A program made the translations under genes and the position numbers. Below are positions 34,072-43,583 of a DNA stretch of 53,369 bases, piece by piece. The DNA comes from Oleispira sp963933055 (GTDB lineage: Bacteria; Pseudomonadota; Gammaproteobacteria; Pseudomonadales; Oceanobacteraceae), in NCBI GenBank assembly GCA_963933055.1, contig CAWVSY010000023.1, positions 1 through 53,369 on the forward strand, given 5' to 3'. Position 1 is the first letter of the stretch, and the number at the start of each line of letters is the position of its first letter. The notes under the pieces are model-generated. The model worked only from the letters and a program-made list of their open reading frames with translations, did not search any database and was not told the DNA's origin.

Positions 34072-34893
34072 ATGAAAAAAAATATCAGCGCCGTGCAAAA
34101 TAAACAGCAGATTAACCGCAGTATTTTTTCTATTCAGTGGGTTGCCTTCAGTACGATTGTTATTAAAGAAGTGCGCCGTTTCATGCGTATTTGGCAGCAA
34201 ACTTTATTGCCACCTGCCATTACGATGACCTTGTATTTTATTATTTTTGGTAACCTTATTGGTTCGCGTATTGGTGAGATGGATGGCGTTGATTACATGT
34301 CATTTATTGTTCCGGGTTTGATCATGATGAGTGTGATTACGAATGCTTATGGCAATGTAGCGTCATCATTTTTTGGTAACAAATTCCAACGCAGCATTGA
34401 AGAGCTGATGGTCTCTCCGGTATATCCTTCGGTAATATTGGCGGGCTATGTTATGGGAGGGGTTGCGCGCGGTGTTATGGTCGGCATTATTGTTACGTTG
34501 CTATCGTTGTATTTTACGGATCTGCAATTGCACAGCTTGCCCGTGGTGATTGTAGTGACGTTGTTATCGGCCATTTTATTTGCCTTAGGGGGCTTTATTA
34601 ACGCCATTTTTGCGACTAAGTTTGATGACATCTCGATTATTCCTACCTTTATTATTACGCCACTAACGTATTTGGGGGGCGTCTTTTATTCGATTTCGTT
34701 GCTGCCTGAATTTTGGCAAAATGTTTCCATGCTCAATCCTATTTTGTATATGGTAAATAGTTTTCGCTACGGCATATTAGGCATATCGGATGTCAATATA
34801 AGTGCCGCAATTGCTATGTTGGTCGTATTCATTGTTCTGTTGTCATCGCTTAGTATTTGGTTGCTAAAGCGTGGTACAGGCATGCGCAGCTAA
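34072..34893 (+). CDS. yadH: ABC-2 type permease (YadH-like)
   Basis: The 273-residue protein has six membrane helices of the ABC-2 family. Typical segments are KEVRRFMRIWQQTLLPPAITMTLY, the SIEELMVSPVYPSV loop and FGGVFY-like TPLTYLGGVFYSISLLPEFWQ. Together with the preceding ATPase it forms the YadGH exporter. Substrate unknown. AGGAGG lies in the end of yadG, close to the ATG at 34072. Confidence 0.9.
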   Translation: MKKNISAVQNKQQINRSIFSIQWVAFSTIVIKEVRRFMRIWQQTLLPPAITMTLYFIIFGNLIGSRIGEMDGVDYMSFIVPGLIMMSVITNAYGNVASSFFGNKFQRSIEELMVSPVYPSVILAGYVMGGVARGVMVGIIVTLLSLYFTDLQLHSLPVVIVVTLLSAILFALGGFINAIFATKFDDISIIPTFIITPLTYLGGVFYSISLLPEFWQNVSMLNPILYMVNSFRYGILGISDVNISAAIAMLVVFIVLLSSLSIWLLKRGTGMRS

Positions 34894-34938
34894 ATTTGAT
34901 TATTTGTATTTAAGTTTTAATATTAAGGTATTTTTTTG

Positions 34939-35772
34939 ATGGCGTCGGTACACAGTGATAATAACCCATTGGGTAAAAGCTCAAATTATATAGACAGCTA
35001 TGATGCGACTTTGCTATTTCCTATTTCGCGTGGCGAAAGCTGGAAAGCAAGTGGTATTGAGCGTGATACGTTGCCATTCTTTGGTGAAGATATCTGGAAC
35101 GGGTATGAGATTTCTTGGTTAAATGATAAGGGCATTCCGCAGGTTGCTATGGCTGAATTTCGTTTGCCAGCAATAAGCCCATTTTTGATTGAATCGAAGT
35201 CGTTTAAATTATATTTAAATTCTTACAATCAAACGCGTTTTGCCAATAAAGAAACCGTTGAGCAACGTATGGTAAGAGATCTTTCCGCTGCGGCGGGTGG
35301 GGAGGTGAAAGTTGCGATTTTACCGTTAACCCATAGTTTTCCGGCGGAGCCTAAGGCGTTTTGCATTGATGGTTTAGATATCTCCATGGACAAGTATGAA
35401 CTTGATCCAACGGTTTTGGCATTAGCCGAAGGGGATGAGGCCGGCGAGTTCCAAGGAACCCTGGTTAGTCATTTGCTGAAATCTAACTGTCCGGTAACAG
35501 GTCAGCCTGATTGGGGCTCTATTTACATTGAATATAAAGGCGCGCACATTGATGAGGCGTCTTTATTAATATATTTAGTTTCATTACGTACCCATCAAGA
35601 TTTTCATGAGCAGTGCGTTGAACGTACCTTCTGGGATATCTGGACACGTTGCAAGCCAGAATCGTTAACCGTGTATGCTCGCTATGTGCGTCGTGGTGGT
35701 TTGGATATTAATCCGATGCGCAGCTCCGACTCTTCTAAAGCGGCCGTGAATTTTAGAACCATTCGCCAGTAA
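34939..35772 (+). CDS. queF: NADPH-dependent 7-cyano-7-deazaguanine reductase
   Basis: QueF reduces preQ0 to preQ1 in queuosine synthesis. From the ATG at 34939 (AAGG upstream) the protein has 277 residues, the long bimodular YqfO/E. coli type. The first module carries the NADPH-binding motif ESKSFK (85-90); the second has catalytic Cys184 in SNCPVTGQPDWGS and the substrate-binding Glu in FHEQCVERTFWD. The gene follows yadGH in the same direction with a 45-base gap and ends at a strong terminator. Confidence 0.96.
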   Translation: MASVHSDNNPLGKSSNYIDSYDATLLFPISRGESWKASGIERDTLPFFGEDIWNGYEISWLNDKGIPQVAMAEFRLPAISPFLIESKSFKLYLNSYNQTRFANKETVEQRMVRDLSAAAGGEVKVAILPLTHSFPAEPKAFCIDGLDISMDKYELDPTVLALAEGDEAGEFQGTLVSHLLKSNCPVTGQPDWGSIYIEYKGAHIDEASLLIYLVSLRTHQDFHEQCVERTFWDIWTRCKPESLTVYARYVRRGGLDINPMRSSDSSKAAVNFRTIRQ

Positions 35773-35795
35773 AGCATAAGGGTCAGGAATACATA

Positions 35796-35825
35796 AAAAA
35801 GCCCAGTTTTACTGGGCTTTTTTAT
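35796..35825. terminator. Bidirectional terminator between queF and cyclase gene
   Basis: AGCCCAG TTTTA CTGGGCT (35801-35819) lies between an A tract and a T tract, so it works on both strands for the two convergent genes. Confidence 0.9.
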
Positions 35826-35828
35826 TTT

Positions 35829-37217
35829 CTAGGTAATGATTTTATCGCGAATTTTCTTTGCTGCACTTTCTAATGCCGAGGCGATACGATCTTTGTCGTA
35901 ACTCTTTACTTTCTGTGTGTCTAAATAGAGTGAGAAGCCTTCGGAGTCGTGTTCAATAAAACTCGGATTCGAACCAAGGTCGCGTCTAAAGTCGATCACT
36001 TGATACGACGCGATGGGCTGTGAAAAACCTTTCATTTCAATTTTGTCTTTTAAACGACACATTATTTTATCTTTTACTAAATTGTAGGTTTCTTCTGAAA
36101 TTAATATCTCGCCTGCTTCTGCGCTGCTTTCTAGGCGGCTGGCAAGATTCACTTCTTGACCAATAATGGTGTAGTCCATTCTATTTTCAGTGCCGAAATT
36201 GCCGACGGTGCAATATCCGGTATTAATGCCCATGCGAATTTGAAGAGGTGTTTTAATGCCTTGATCTAACCATTTCTTTCTTAAGATTTGCATGTGTCTG
36301 CGCATATCAATCGCCATTGCTAAGCAAGCTAGGGCGTCACGCTTGGTGCCGTTAGACTTGGGGTCGCCAAAAAAGACCATCACGCTATCGCCAATAAACT
36401 TATCAATGGTGCCGCCGTGCTTAAGAGCAACCTTCGACATTTCAGTTAAATACGTATTAAGTACATCGGTTAAGCTTTCAGCTTCCATTTGTTCTGATAA
36501 TGCGGTGAAACCAACAATGTCAGAAAAGAAAACGACTAATTTTTTGCGCTGAGTTTCTAAACGTACTTCCTTGCGGCCGGAAAAAATAGACTCCCAGATT
36601 TGAGGAGAAATGTATTTTGAAACTTTATGAGAGAGTTGTTGGAAGCGTTCGACCTGACCTTGGAATTTACGCTTAAGGCGCATTAGATCGCGTGCTTGTC
36701 GGTGTGAATTAAAAGCGGTAATGGCTAAGTGCATGCCAACCCCAATAACAGCGGCTACAAATACTTCACTGGGGATGTCTTTGGCAGGATTGAAGCCAAA
36801 TAAAATAATACCTATTGATGCACCTATAAATAAAGAGATTACGCAGAAAGTCCATGCGGTGATGCTGCCGACAACAATAAAGCTGGTATTGATCATGATT
36901 AAAAATAAAGAGGTCAGCTCTAAAGGAAAGCCGATGAGCGCCAGCATGATACCGCATAAAATGGCATCGCCATGAATAAGAATCTGTCGGGTTCCGTAAG
37001 GATGCCGTGCGCGAAAAGATCGGGTAACAACTTGCAATAAATGTGGGTAAAGAAGTGCCGCTAGGCCTACCCACAGAATGCTGTTTTGAAAATAACCGAT
37101 AAGCGTACCAATAATGAGCGTTACACCAGTCGCTGCATAGCCAAGCACGCGGGCGATATAGTCCTGCATAGGCATACTGGTTTCGCTAAAATCTATTGCT
37201 TTGTTATCTGTATTCAT
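35829..37217 (-). CDS. Membrane class III adenylate cyclase
   Basis: The 462-residue protein has about six N-terminal membrane helices (about 20-170). A short linker leads to a class III cyclase domain (about 225-410). Metal-binding Asp is in VVFFSDIVGFTAL, the second in GDSVMVFFGDP, and the Lys and Asp that select adenine are in DKFIGD and MDYTIIG; the Asn-Arg pair NLASRLES is complete. It makes cAMP from ATP. The membrane part resembles that of CyaB-type enzymes. The window also has a CRP-type site upstream of cotH. It is alone, divergent from the nitroreductase gene. Confidence 0.9.
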   Translation of the reverse strand: MNTDNKAIDFSETSMPMQDYIARVLGYAATGVTLIIGTLIGYFQNSILWVGLAALLYPHLLQVVTRSFRARHPYGTRQILIHGDAILCGIMLALIGFPLELTSLFLIMINTSFIVVGSITAWTFCVISLFIGASIGIILFGFNPAKDIPSEVFVAAVIGVGMHLAITAFNSHRQARDLMRLKRKFQGQVERFQQLSHKVSKYISPQIWESIFSGRKEVRLETQRKKLVVFFSDIVGFTALSEQMEAESLTDVLNTYLTEMSKVALKHGGTIDKFIGDSVMVFFGDPKSNGTKRDALACLAMAIDMRRHMQILRKKWLDQGIKTPLQIRMGINTGYCTVGNFGTENRMDYTIIGQEVNLASRLESSAEAGEILISEETYNLVKDKIMCRLKDKIEMKGFSQPIASYQVIDFRRDLGSNPSFIEHDSEGFSLYLDTQKVKSYDKDRIASALESAAKKIRDKIIT

Positions 37218-37362
37218 AAATTATTTATTGACACAATTCCATGCTATATACTTCTGGTAGTATAAATTAGACAGCTTGAGTTGGGGAGCTATTTCATCCT
37301 TTTGCTCAAATTGATCGATGAATAAGCCGCAAATATTTTCATTTTAATCGGTGTAGAAAACT

Positions 37363-37929
37363 ATGGATGCAATCACAGCCATTACTGAAAGGGTTTCTGT
37401 TAAAAAGTTAACAGGACCAGGCCCTAGCGCTGAGCAATTGGACACCTTATATCGAGCCGCCTTTAGAGCGCCAGATCATGCTTGGATGCGCCCTTGGCGT
37501 TATTTAACAATAAAAGATGCCGGTTTGCAGAGCTTGGGTGAAGTCTTTGCCGAGGCGGGTATTTTGGCCACACCAGACCTTGCGGAAGACAAAATTGAAA
37601 AATGTAGAAACATGCCAAAGCGTGCACCTCTCATTATAGTCGCGATTGCCAATATTCAGCCGCATGTAAAAGTACCTGCAATAGAGCAGCGTTTAGCCGT
37701 TGGTGCTGGTATTCAAAATATATTAACCGCCGCTTATGCGATGGGGCTTGGAGCCATTTGGCGTACAGGAGCAATGGCGCAGAGTCATCATGTGCAGCAA
37801 TCTTTGGGTTTGACAGAGAGCGAAGAGATTGTCGGCTTTGTTTATGTGGGCCACGTTAATTGCAAATTGAAAAAACCGCCAGTATTAGACAAAGAACAAT
37901 TTGTGCAGCAATGGCCCTTAAATACATAA
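37363..37929 (+). CDS. Nitroreductase family protein (YdjA-like)
   Basis: The 188-residue FMN-dependent oxidoreductase has the family signatures RVSVKKLTGPGPS (FMN phosphate Arg), RAPDHAWMRPWRYLTI, and AVGAGIQNILTAAYAMGLGAIWRTG near residues 115-139. It matches the YdjA branch in length and start. The physiological substrate is unknown. GTAGA upstream is a weak ribosome site; ATG at 37363 is the first in frame. Confidence 0.88.
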   Translation: MDAITAITERVSVKKLTGPGPSAEQLDTLYRAAFRAPDHAWMRPWRYLTIKDAGLQSLGEVFAEAGILATPDLAEDKIEKCRNMPKRAPLIIVAIANIQPHVKVPAIEQRLAVGAGIQNILTAAYAMGLGAIWRTGAMAQSHHVQQSLGLTESEEIVGFVYVGHVNCKLKKPPVLDKEQFVQQWPLNT

Positions 37930-37998
37930 TGGATGATCAAATAACAAAACAAATCCTTTTAAAAACAAAGGATTGCACTAAAAAACGCGTATATAGGC

Positions 37999-38027
37999 TT
38001 GACGCTATATTATCTGGTGCGTATAGT
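37999..38027 (+). promoter_or_regulatory. Promoter of tRNA-Ser
   Basis: TTGACG (37999-38004) and TATAGT (38022-38027) are separated by 17 bases. A GC-rich discriminator (ACGCGCC) follows, 46 bases before the tRNA. Confidence 0.8.
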
Positions 38028-38072
38028 ACGCGCCTCTGCACAAGTTGCAGCTAGATGAATAATCTAGATTAA

Positions 38073-38160
38073 GGTGAGGTGGCCGAGTGGCCGAAGGCGC
38101 ACGCCTGGAAAGCGTGTAACGGGCAACTGTTCGAGAGTTCGAATCTCTCCCTCACCGCCA
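38073..38160 (+). tRNA. tRNA-Ser (anticodon GGA)
   Basis: An 88-base class II tRNA with a long variable arm and encoded CCA. The acceptor GGTGAGG pairs with CCTCACC... ending GCCA; the anticodon loop CTGGAAA gives GGA, reading UCU and UCC; the T-arm has GTTCGAATC. It is single, with its own promoter and terminator. Confidence 0.96.
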
Positions 38161-38170
38161 CTAATTCTAA

Positions 38171-38211
38171 AACCCGAAGCATTTCTAAAAAAAGTGCTTC
38201 GGGTTTTTTCG
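38171..38211 (+). terminator. Terminator of tRNA-Ser
   Basis: AACCCGAAGCA (38171-38181) pairs with TGCTTCGGGTT (38195-38205), followed by a T tract, 10 bases after the tRNA. Confidence 0.9.
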
Positions 38212-38446
38212 TTTCAGCTCTGCAATATCTAGAGAAAGTCGCAGGGATCTCGACATATATAGATTCGAAGAGTGCGCAATTAAAAAGTTTCTTATATGCA
38301 GGAATGAGAAAAGACAATATTCAATAGATACCTGTTAGCGAACTGATCGCTAAGAATTAAACGAAATTACGGGTATGAAGTGATTAAGTTTGAGAGCAAG
38401 CGGGGAGCTTTGTGATTAGCAATGATAGTAAAGAAGTGAGGAAAAG
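38212..38446. other. Gene-free stretch between tRNA-Ser terminator and BASS terminator
   Basis: I see no supported gene here. The single reading frame over it on the plus strand begins inside the tRNA, and no ribosome site or family resemblance is visible. Confidence 0.5.
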
Positions 38447-38471
38447 AAAGCCGACTAAATGTCGGCTTTTT
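38447..38471. terminator. Terminator downstream of BASS transporter gene
   Basis: AAAGCCGAC TAAAT GTCGGCTTT with a T tract on the plus strand and an A-rich opposite side. It could serve the minus-strand BASS gene, ending 43 bases upstream. Confidence 0.7.
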
Positions 38472-38513
38472 TGTCTAATAAAATCATTAAATAGATCTTA
38501 CTTAGTTTTTCCT

Positions 38514-39485
38514 TTATTGCTTTGATGGGTCAAAAGCTTTTACTTTTCCTTTTTGCTGTTGTTCAGCCGCTCGAATTTTCATGTCGGTTTGAAAGCGCCA
38601 TAAGCCTGCTAAAAGTGAGCCGCTTATATTGTGCCAGATGCTGAAGATAGCGCCTGGTAAAGCGGCCATCGGGCCAAAATATTTTAATGCTAAGGCGACG
38701 CCTAATCCTGAGTTTTGCATTCCAATTTCGATGGCCAGTGTGCGGCAAGTGACTTCTGTTTGTCGGGTCAGCTTGCCCGCCGCGTAGCCGCTGATTAGGC
38801 CGATAATGTTGTGTAAGGCAACGGCTGCAAAAACGGCGTAACCGACGGTAGCAATTTCGTCGGCATTCAGTGCAACGATGATGGCGATGATTAATAAAAT
38901 AAAGCCGCTGGCGATATCGGCGAGGTGTTTATTGATCATGTTGGTAAAGGCTGGCTGGTAGTGGGTGATTAGAATGCCTGCGGTTAGTGGAATCAATACC
39001 ATTTGAATTACGCTTATAAGAATATTAATGCTGTCTACGTGAATGATTTCTCCCGCGGTCATGCTGATGATCCATGGTGTGGCAAAGACGCCCCATAATG
39101 TTGACGCAAGTGTCATGCTAACCGAGAGTGCAACATCGCCACGGGCTAGGTAGGTCATTACGTTGGACGCGGTACCGCCAGCGCAGGCTCCTACAATGAG
39201 CATACCTATTGTAAATTCGTCTGTTAGGTTAAACGCTTTGGCCAGCAGTATGGCGGCTAAAGGCATGATGGAAAATTGTATGATGATGGCTAGAGCAATG
39301 GGTTGTGGGTTATTCCAAACGCGTTTGAAGTCGGCAACTCTCAGGGTCAGGCCCATGCAGAACATGACTATCGATAATAATGGAATGATCGAGGCTTTCC
39401 AGGCAATCAGTGGTGACGGATCGTAGTAGGCAAGTAACGAAACGACGATGGCTAGGATGGGAAATAAACGGCTAATCGATAACAT
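38514..39485 (-). CDS. Bile acid:sodium symporter (BASS) family transporter
   Basis: The 323-residue protein has about ten membrane helices. BASS signatures are MGLTLRVADFKRVWNNPQP, IGMLIVGACAGGTASNVMTYLARGDVALSV (substrate and Na-binding region) and EIGMQNSGLGVALA. The family imports organic anions with sodium, such as pyruvate, pantothenate or bile acids; which one cannot be said. The gene is alone. Confidence 0.9.
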   Translation of the reverse strand: MLSISRLFPILAIVVSLLAYYDPSPLIAWKASIIPLLSIVMFCMGLTLRVADFKRVWNNPQPIALAIIIQFSIMPLAAILLAKAFNLTDEFTIGMLIVGACAGGTASNVMTYLARGDVALSVSMTLASTLWGVFATPWIISMTAGEIIHVDSINILISVIQMVLIPLTAGILITHYQPAFTNMINKHLADIASGFILLIIAIIVALNADEIATVGYAVFAAVALHNIIGLISGYAAGKLTRQTEVTCRTLAIEIGMQNSGLGVALALKYFGPMAALPGAIFSIWHNISGSLLAGLWRFQTDMKIRAAEQQQKGKVKAFDPSKQ

Positions 39486-39531
39486 GGACGGCTCACAAGG
39501 AAGCTAGCAAAACGCTATTGTATCCTATGGT

Positions 39532-40968
39532 TTATAAAATGGGTGAAAATAGACGTGCCGCTTTTGTCGCCAGCGTTGTGAAAAAATGGCTTTCTTTTGG
39601 GTAGCTAATGCTGGTACTGAAATCGTGTTTCAACATGGTTTCAACATCTGTGGCCAGTGCTTTGCATTCGATTAGCGCGTTCAGTTCAAAATTAATACGC
39701 AATGAGCGATTATCTAAATTAGCACTGCCAATGTAGCTTAAATCATCATCAATTAGCATGGTTTTTTGGTGCATGAAGCCTGGCTGATATTGCAAGAAAG
39801 TAATGCCTAGCTGTCTCAATTCGCTGACGTAGCTGCGGGTGGCTAGGGCTATGATTATATTGTCTGTTTTATCGGGCAATAAAATACGAATGTCGATGCC
39901 TTTTAGTGCCGCTAGTTCCAGTGCGCCCATCACGTTTAAGTCGGGTACAAAGTATGGTGTGGCTATCCAGACTCTTTTTTTAGCCGATAAAATAAGCTGA
40001 ACAAAACTTAAACTCATGGTTTCAATGGTATCGGCAGGGCCGCTTGGAATAATCAGAGTTTTTGCATTTTGCTCGCTGCGATAGGCTTCCCACGTTAGAT
40101 TAAGTACGGTGCGTTGCGCCCAGTACCAGTCTTCTACGAACGAGAGTTGTGCGGCGAGTGTGGCTGGGCCATGAATTTGTAAGTGGGTATCGCGCCATAA
40201 GTCATCGTTGGGAGTGCGACCTAAGTATTCATTTCCTACATTATGGCCGCCGATGAAACACATTTCTCCATCAATAACGATGAGTTTTCTGTGGTTGCGA
40301 AAATTCAGCTGTAGGCGATGTTTAAGGTTTCGAGGGTTGAAGCGACTGCATTGAATACCGACTTTTTTCATGGCGGTTAAATATTGGGTTCTTAAGCCGA
40401 CGCTGCCAATTTCATCGTATAGAAAATATACCTCAATACCTTGCTTGGCTTTGCTGATTAAGGCTTGCTGTAAACGTCTGCCTAGATCGTCGTCATTAAC
40501 GATGTAAAATTGAACAAGGATGGTATGGGTTGCTTTTTCAATGGCGCTGAATATGTGGGCAAAGGTTTGTTCGCCATTAATGAGTAGGCGCACATTATTT
40601 TGTTCGCTTTGAGGAAGGCGAGACATGGCTTCTAAGGGAATAATGACGTCGGATTTATGGTTGTTAACGAATGCTCGCGCGCATTGCGTTTTTTCAAAAT
40701 GAAGTTCTTTTAAAACTTTGCTGCTGGCGGTGCGAGCGGTTCTGTAGCCATGAAATCTGCGACTACCAAAAAATAGGTAAAGAGGGAGGGCGATAAAAGG
40801 AATGAAGGTGAGTCCGGTTACCCAGGCGAGTGTGCCCTGTGAGGTTCTTCCGTTCCAAATAGCATCGACGGTTGCTAAGAGTCCTAAGGCATAAATTAAA
40901 GCAGGCCATGCCCACTTATAACCTTCGATCCAAAATTCTGACGTTGTCCAGTCCAAGGTAGGCTCCAT
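39532..40968 (-). CDS. cls: Cardiolipin synthase
   Basis: Cls condenses two phosphatidylglycerols to cardiolipin at the inner membrane. The 478-residue protein has two N-terminal membrane helices (about 15-70) and two phospholipase D motifs: HRKLIVIDGEMCFIGGHNVGNEY and HQKTMLIDDDLSYIGSANLDNRS. The lengths and the two helices match ClsA. The start is supported by GAGAT before the ATG at 40968. It lies between the BASS gene and folE, all in the same direction, with gaps of 46 and 63 bases. Confidence 0.93.
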   Translation of the reverse strand: MEPTLDWTTSEFWIEGYKWAWPALIYALGLLATVDAIWNGRTSQGTLAWVTGLTFIPFIALPLYLFFGSRRFHGYRTARTASSKVLKELHFEKTQCARAFVNNHKSDVIIPLEAMSRLPQSEQNNVRLLINGEQTFAHIFSAIEKATHTILVQFYIVNDDDLGRRLQQALISKAKQGIEVYFLYDEIGSVGLRTQYLTAMKKVGIQCSRFNPRNLKHRLQLNFRNHRKLIVIDGEMCFIGGHNVGNEYLGRTPNDDLWRDTHLQIHGPATLAAQLSFVEDWYWAQRTVLNLTWEAYRSEQNAKTLIIPSGPADTIETMSLSFVQLILSAKKRVWIATPYFVPDLNVMGALELAALKGIDIRILLPDKTDNIIIALATRSYVSELRQLGITFLQYQPGFMHQKTMLIDDDLSYIGSANLDNRSLRINFELNALIECKALATDVETMLKHDFSTSISYPKESHFFTTLATKAARLFSPIL

Positions 40969-41031
40969 CTCATAAATCCTGGCTCAGTATAGAGTAGGCA
41001 AGAGCTTGGAGCCAGTCGCGAAAAGGGTAAG

Positions 41032-41583
41032 TTATTTACCGATTAAGCGCAAAAATTCGCTGCGTGTTGCGGGTGATTCACGAAACCCGCCCAGCATAAC
41101 AGAGCTCGACATAGAGGAGTTTTGCTTTTCAACACCGCGCATCATCATGCACATGTGGCGTGCTTCAATAACAACGGCAACACCGCGTGCGCCGGTTACT
41201 TCTTGAACGGCGTCAGCAATTTGCTTCGTTAGGTTTTCTTGAATCTGTAAGCGACGAGCAAACATATCAGTAATGCGGGCGAATTTAGATAAGCCAAGCA
41301 CTTTGCCATTGGGCAGATAGCCAATATGAACTTTCCCAATGAAAGGCAGCATGTGGTGTTCGCACATTGAATACATTTCTATGCCGCTGATAACGACCAT
41401 TTCGTCAGTATCGCTGGCGAAAACAGCATTATTTACGATATCTTCTAAAGAGGTTTCATAGCCGCTGGTTAAGAACTGCATGGCTTTTGCAGCACGTTTA
41501 GGGGTATCTAATAACCCTTCACGGTTTACATCTTCCCCAAGTTCAGTAATGACTTGAGAGTAAAGATCAGACAGCGCTTTCAT
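41032..41583 (-). CDS. folE: GTP cyclohydrolase I
   Basis: FolE converts GTP to dihydroneopterin triphosphate for folate and, in many bacteria, also for queuosine; queF lies in this window. The ATG at 41583 is chosen because GGAG lies 6 bases upstream and the 183-residue product fits the family; an upstream in-frame start adds 19 unconserved residues. Zinc ligands Cys74 and His77 (MCEHHMLPF) and Cys145 (HMCMMMRG) are present, followed by the family-specific QNSSMSSSVMLGGF. Confidence 0.95.
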   Translation of the reverse strand: MKALSDLYSQVITELGEDVNREGLLDTPKRAAKAMQFLTSGYETSLEDIVNNAVFASDTDEMVVISGIEMYSMCEHHMLPFIGKVHIGYLPNGKVLGLSKFARITDMFARRLQIQENLTKQIADAVQEVTGARGVAVVIEARHMCMMMRGVEKQNSSMSSSVMLGGFRESPATRSEFLRLIGK

Positions 41584-41643
41584 CGCTTCTCCAGAATATA
41601 AGTATGTAGCGTAGGCATAATGCCCGCGCATTTTACGCAATTA

Positions 41644-42441
41644 TCAAATAATGTTAAAGGACTGGTAGGGTGCAATACGCCTGCAGGCCGCTAAAAAGAC
41701 GACTTTATTCTCGATATTAGCCGTTGTTATTAATTTGTGCGCTGCATTGTCGTATTGCAAGCCTTCAAGGTCGTATCCTAATTGCTGTAGAACAAAGCAA
41801 ATGCGTCTGGCAATTGCTGAGCCTGAATCGACTAATGTGAGCTTCGGAAACAGTTGTGCAATGTGCTCGCTAACCAGTGGGAAGTGAGTGCAGCCGAGTA
41901 TCAGTTGGTCTATTTTTTTATTTTCTTGCAGTGGTTGCAGAATGTGTTTTAGCGTGGCCAGATCTAGGCTTCCTTGAAGCCAGAAGTCTTCCGCTATTTT
42001 AACTAATTCGCTGCTGCCAATTCGCATCACTTGGCAATCTTCACCATGGTCTGAAATTAATTGGTCAATATAAGGTCGGTTGATGGTGGCCGGTGTCGCT
42101 AGCAGGGCAATTTGTTTGCTTAGGCTCTGCTTTGCAGCGGTTTTAATGGCGGGTACAACCCCAATGATTGGGATATCCAATACTTTACGTAACGCAGGTA
42201 ACGCGAGTGTACTGGCGGTATTGCAGGCAATCACCACCAAATCGATGCGGCGTTCTTCACAGGCTTTTAAGCACAGATTGACGATGCGAGTAATTAATAC
42301 ATCGTCTGGCTGTACGCCGTAAGGAAACAGGTGGTTATCCATTAAATAATGGGTAGATAAACCCGGAACAGCTTGGCGTATATGTTCAAGAATACTAAAG
42401 CCGCCAACTCCAGAGTCAAAGATAAGTGCGTTGACGGTCAT
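41644..42441 (-). CDS. murI: Glutamate racemase
   Basis: MurI supplies D-glutamate for peptidoglycan. The 265-residue protein has both catalytic Cys residues (Cys73 in IACNTAST; Cys about 185 in LGCTHFPLV) and the Asp-Ser of IFDSGVGG (Asp9). The size matches the family. It stands 10 bases downstream of the YceI gene and 60 bases upstream of folE, all in the same direction. Confidence 0.95.
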   Translation of the reverse strand: MTVNALIFDSGVGGFSILEHIRQAVPGLSTHYLMDNHLFPYGVQPDDVLITRIVNLCLKACEERRIDLVVIACNTASTLALPALRKVLDIPIIGVVPAIKTAAKQSLSKQIALLATPATINRPYIDQLISDHGEDCQVMRIGSSELVKIAEDFWLQGSLDLATLKHILQPLQENKKIDQLILGCTHFPLVSEHIAQLFPKLTLVDSGSAIARRICFVLQQLGYDLEGLQYDNAAHKLITTANIENKVVFLAACRRIAPYQSFNII

Positions 42442-42451
42442 AAACTGTGTA

Positions 42452-43021
42452 TTAGTCCGCTTTAAACGTAAGGCTGAAGGTTAGAGGCACGGTATAAGTA
42501 ATGGACGTTAAGCCCGCAATTTCTTGCAGTTTATTAATACCTTTTACAAGGCTAAAACCTTGCGCATCGATCATCATTGGCGTCACGCTGGTAACGGTTA
42601 CCGTGCCGTTTTTATTGGGGCTGATGATGACTTGGCAATAACCTTCTGCTTGTTCACCGTGCAGGGTGATTTTGCCTTTTAAGTCGTAATACGTGGTGGT
42701 GCCATCGATTGCTTGTTCAAGTACCGTTGGTGGTATTTCTGCTTCAAAATGCGCTTGGCTGAATGTCTCGGTTTCAAATAGGTGTTCTTGTATGCGTTCG
42801 TCACGAATGCCTATGCGTGTATCAACACTGGCTAAATCGATATTCAGCTTGGCATAGCCAAATTTGTTGATTTTTCCGCTAAAGCTTGTGAAAGAATTTG
42901 TTTCGGTTACTTGGGCGTTTTTAGTCGTTAAAAAATGAATGCTAGAAGGGGATTGTAAATTCCAATCCGCCATCGAAGCAGCACTAACAACTAAGCCTAG
43001 AGCAAGGGTGATAATACGCAT
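42452..43021 (-). CDS. YceI family periplasmic protein
   Basis: The 189-residue protein has a signal peptide (cleaved near SMADW, about 18) and the YceI lipocalin-like fold: DWNLQSPSSIHFLTTKNAQV, NSFTSFSGKI, IRDERIQEHLFETETFSQAHFEA (the conserved MRDxHLFEVE-type motif) and a C-terminal barrel. YceI proteins bind isoprenoids such as ubiquinone precursors. Gene order with murI (10-base gap) suggests one transcript. Confidence 0.88.
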   Translation of the reverse strand: MRIITLALGLVVSAASMADWNLQSPSSIHFLTTKNAQVTETNSFTSFSGKINKFGYAKLNIDLASVDTRIGIRDERIQEHLFETETFSQAHFEAEIPPTVLEQAIDGTTTYYDLKGKITLHGEQAEGYCQVIISPNKNGTVTVTSVTPMMIDAQGFSLVKGINKLQEIAGLTSITYTVPLTFSLTFKAD

Positions 43022-43047
43022 GAGAAGATCCTTTTATCGATTTAATA

Positions 43048-43545
43048 TCAATGAAGTTGTTTCAAGTTATTAAATGAATACTGGATGATCAATTGGGCTT
43101 CTGCAAGTACTTGCTTGCTATTCTCTTGCTCTAAACGAAAGCGCTGTTGATCTTGTTGAAATCTTTGCTTTTTTGTTAGGGCTTGATAAGCCTCTTTAAT
43201 GGCCATGTCTTTACAGGCGTTAAAGTGTTTATGAAGGGTAGAAAACTGTTGTTGCTTCATTATATCGGTATCAAGAGCATCAGCAAGGTGGTGGATTCTG
43301 AGTACGCCTTCGGTAATGTCGCACTGCTCTGTCACCAACGATTGTGCAATGAAACGAATATCGCTGATGATGCCGTTATTTCTTTTATCAAGGTTATCTT
43401 GTGCAAGCTGGCGTTCTTCATCATCTTTTATTTGTGCCGCTTGCTGTTTGTTTTTCAGCTTGAGATGCAAATACACGGCGTAAAGCGCTAAGCCGCTGAT
43501 GATAAGGGCAGCTGATATGATGAGACTAATTTTGATTGAGGGCAT
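43048..43545 (-). CDS. DUF2489 membrane protein
   Basis: From the ATG at 43545 the product has 165 residues; an upstream in-frame start would add 20. One membrane helix (about 6-26) is followed by a helical cytoplasmic part. The DUF2489 signature ISDIRFIAQSLVTEQCDITEGVLRIHHLADAL lies near residues 60-90. Function unknown. The gene is downstream of the GGDEF gene and upstream of yceI, with gaps of 38 and 26 bases; no strong ribosome site is visible for either start. Confidence 0.78.
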   Translation of the reverse strand: MPSIKISLIISAALIISGLALYAVYLHLKLKNKQQAAQIKDDEERQLAQDNLDKRNNGIISDIRFIAQSLVTEQCDITEGVLRIHHLADALDTDIMKQQQFSTLHKHFNACKDMAIKEAYQALTKKQRFQQDQQRFRLEQENSKQVLAEAQLIIQYSFNNLKQLH

Positions 43546-43583
43546 AAATGAATTCGTGCAAATTTTGAAAGCGGATAGGTATT

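Noticed and set aside
34894..34938. preQ1 riboswitch before queF
   Set aside because: Only 45 bases separate yadH and queF and no preQ1-type hairpin or pseudoknot can be drawn.
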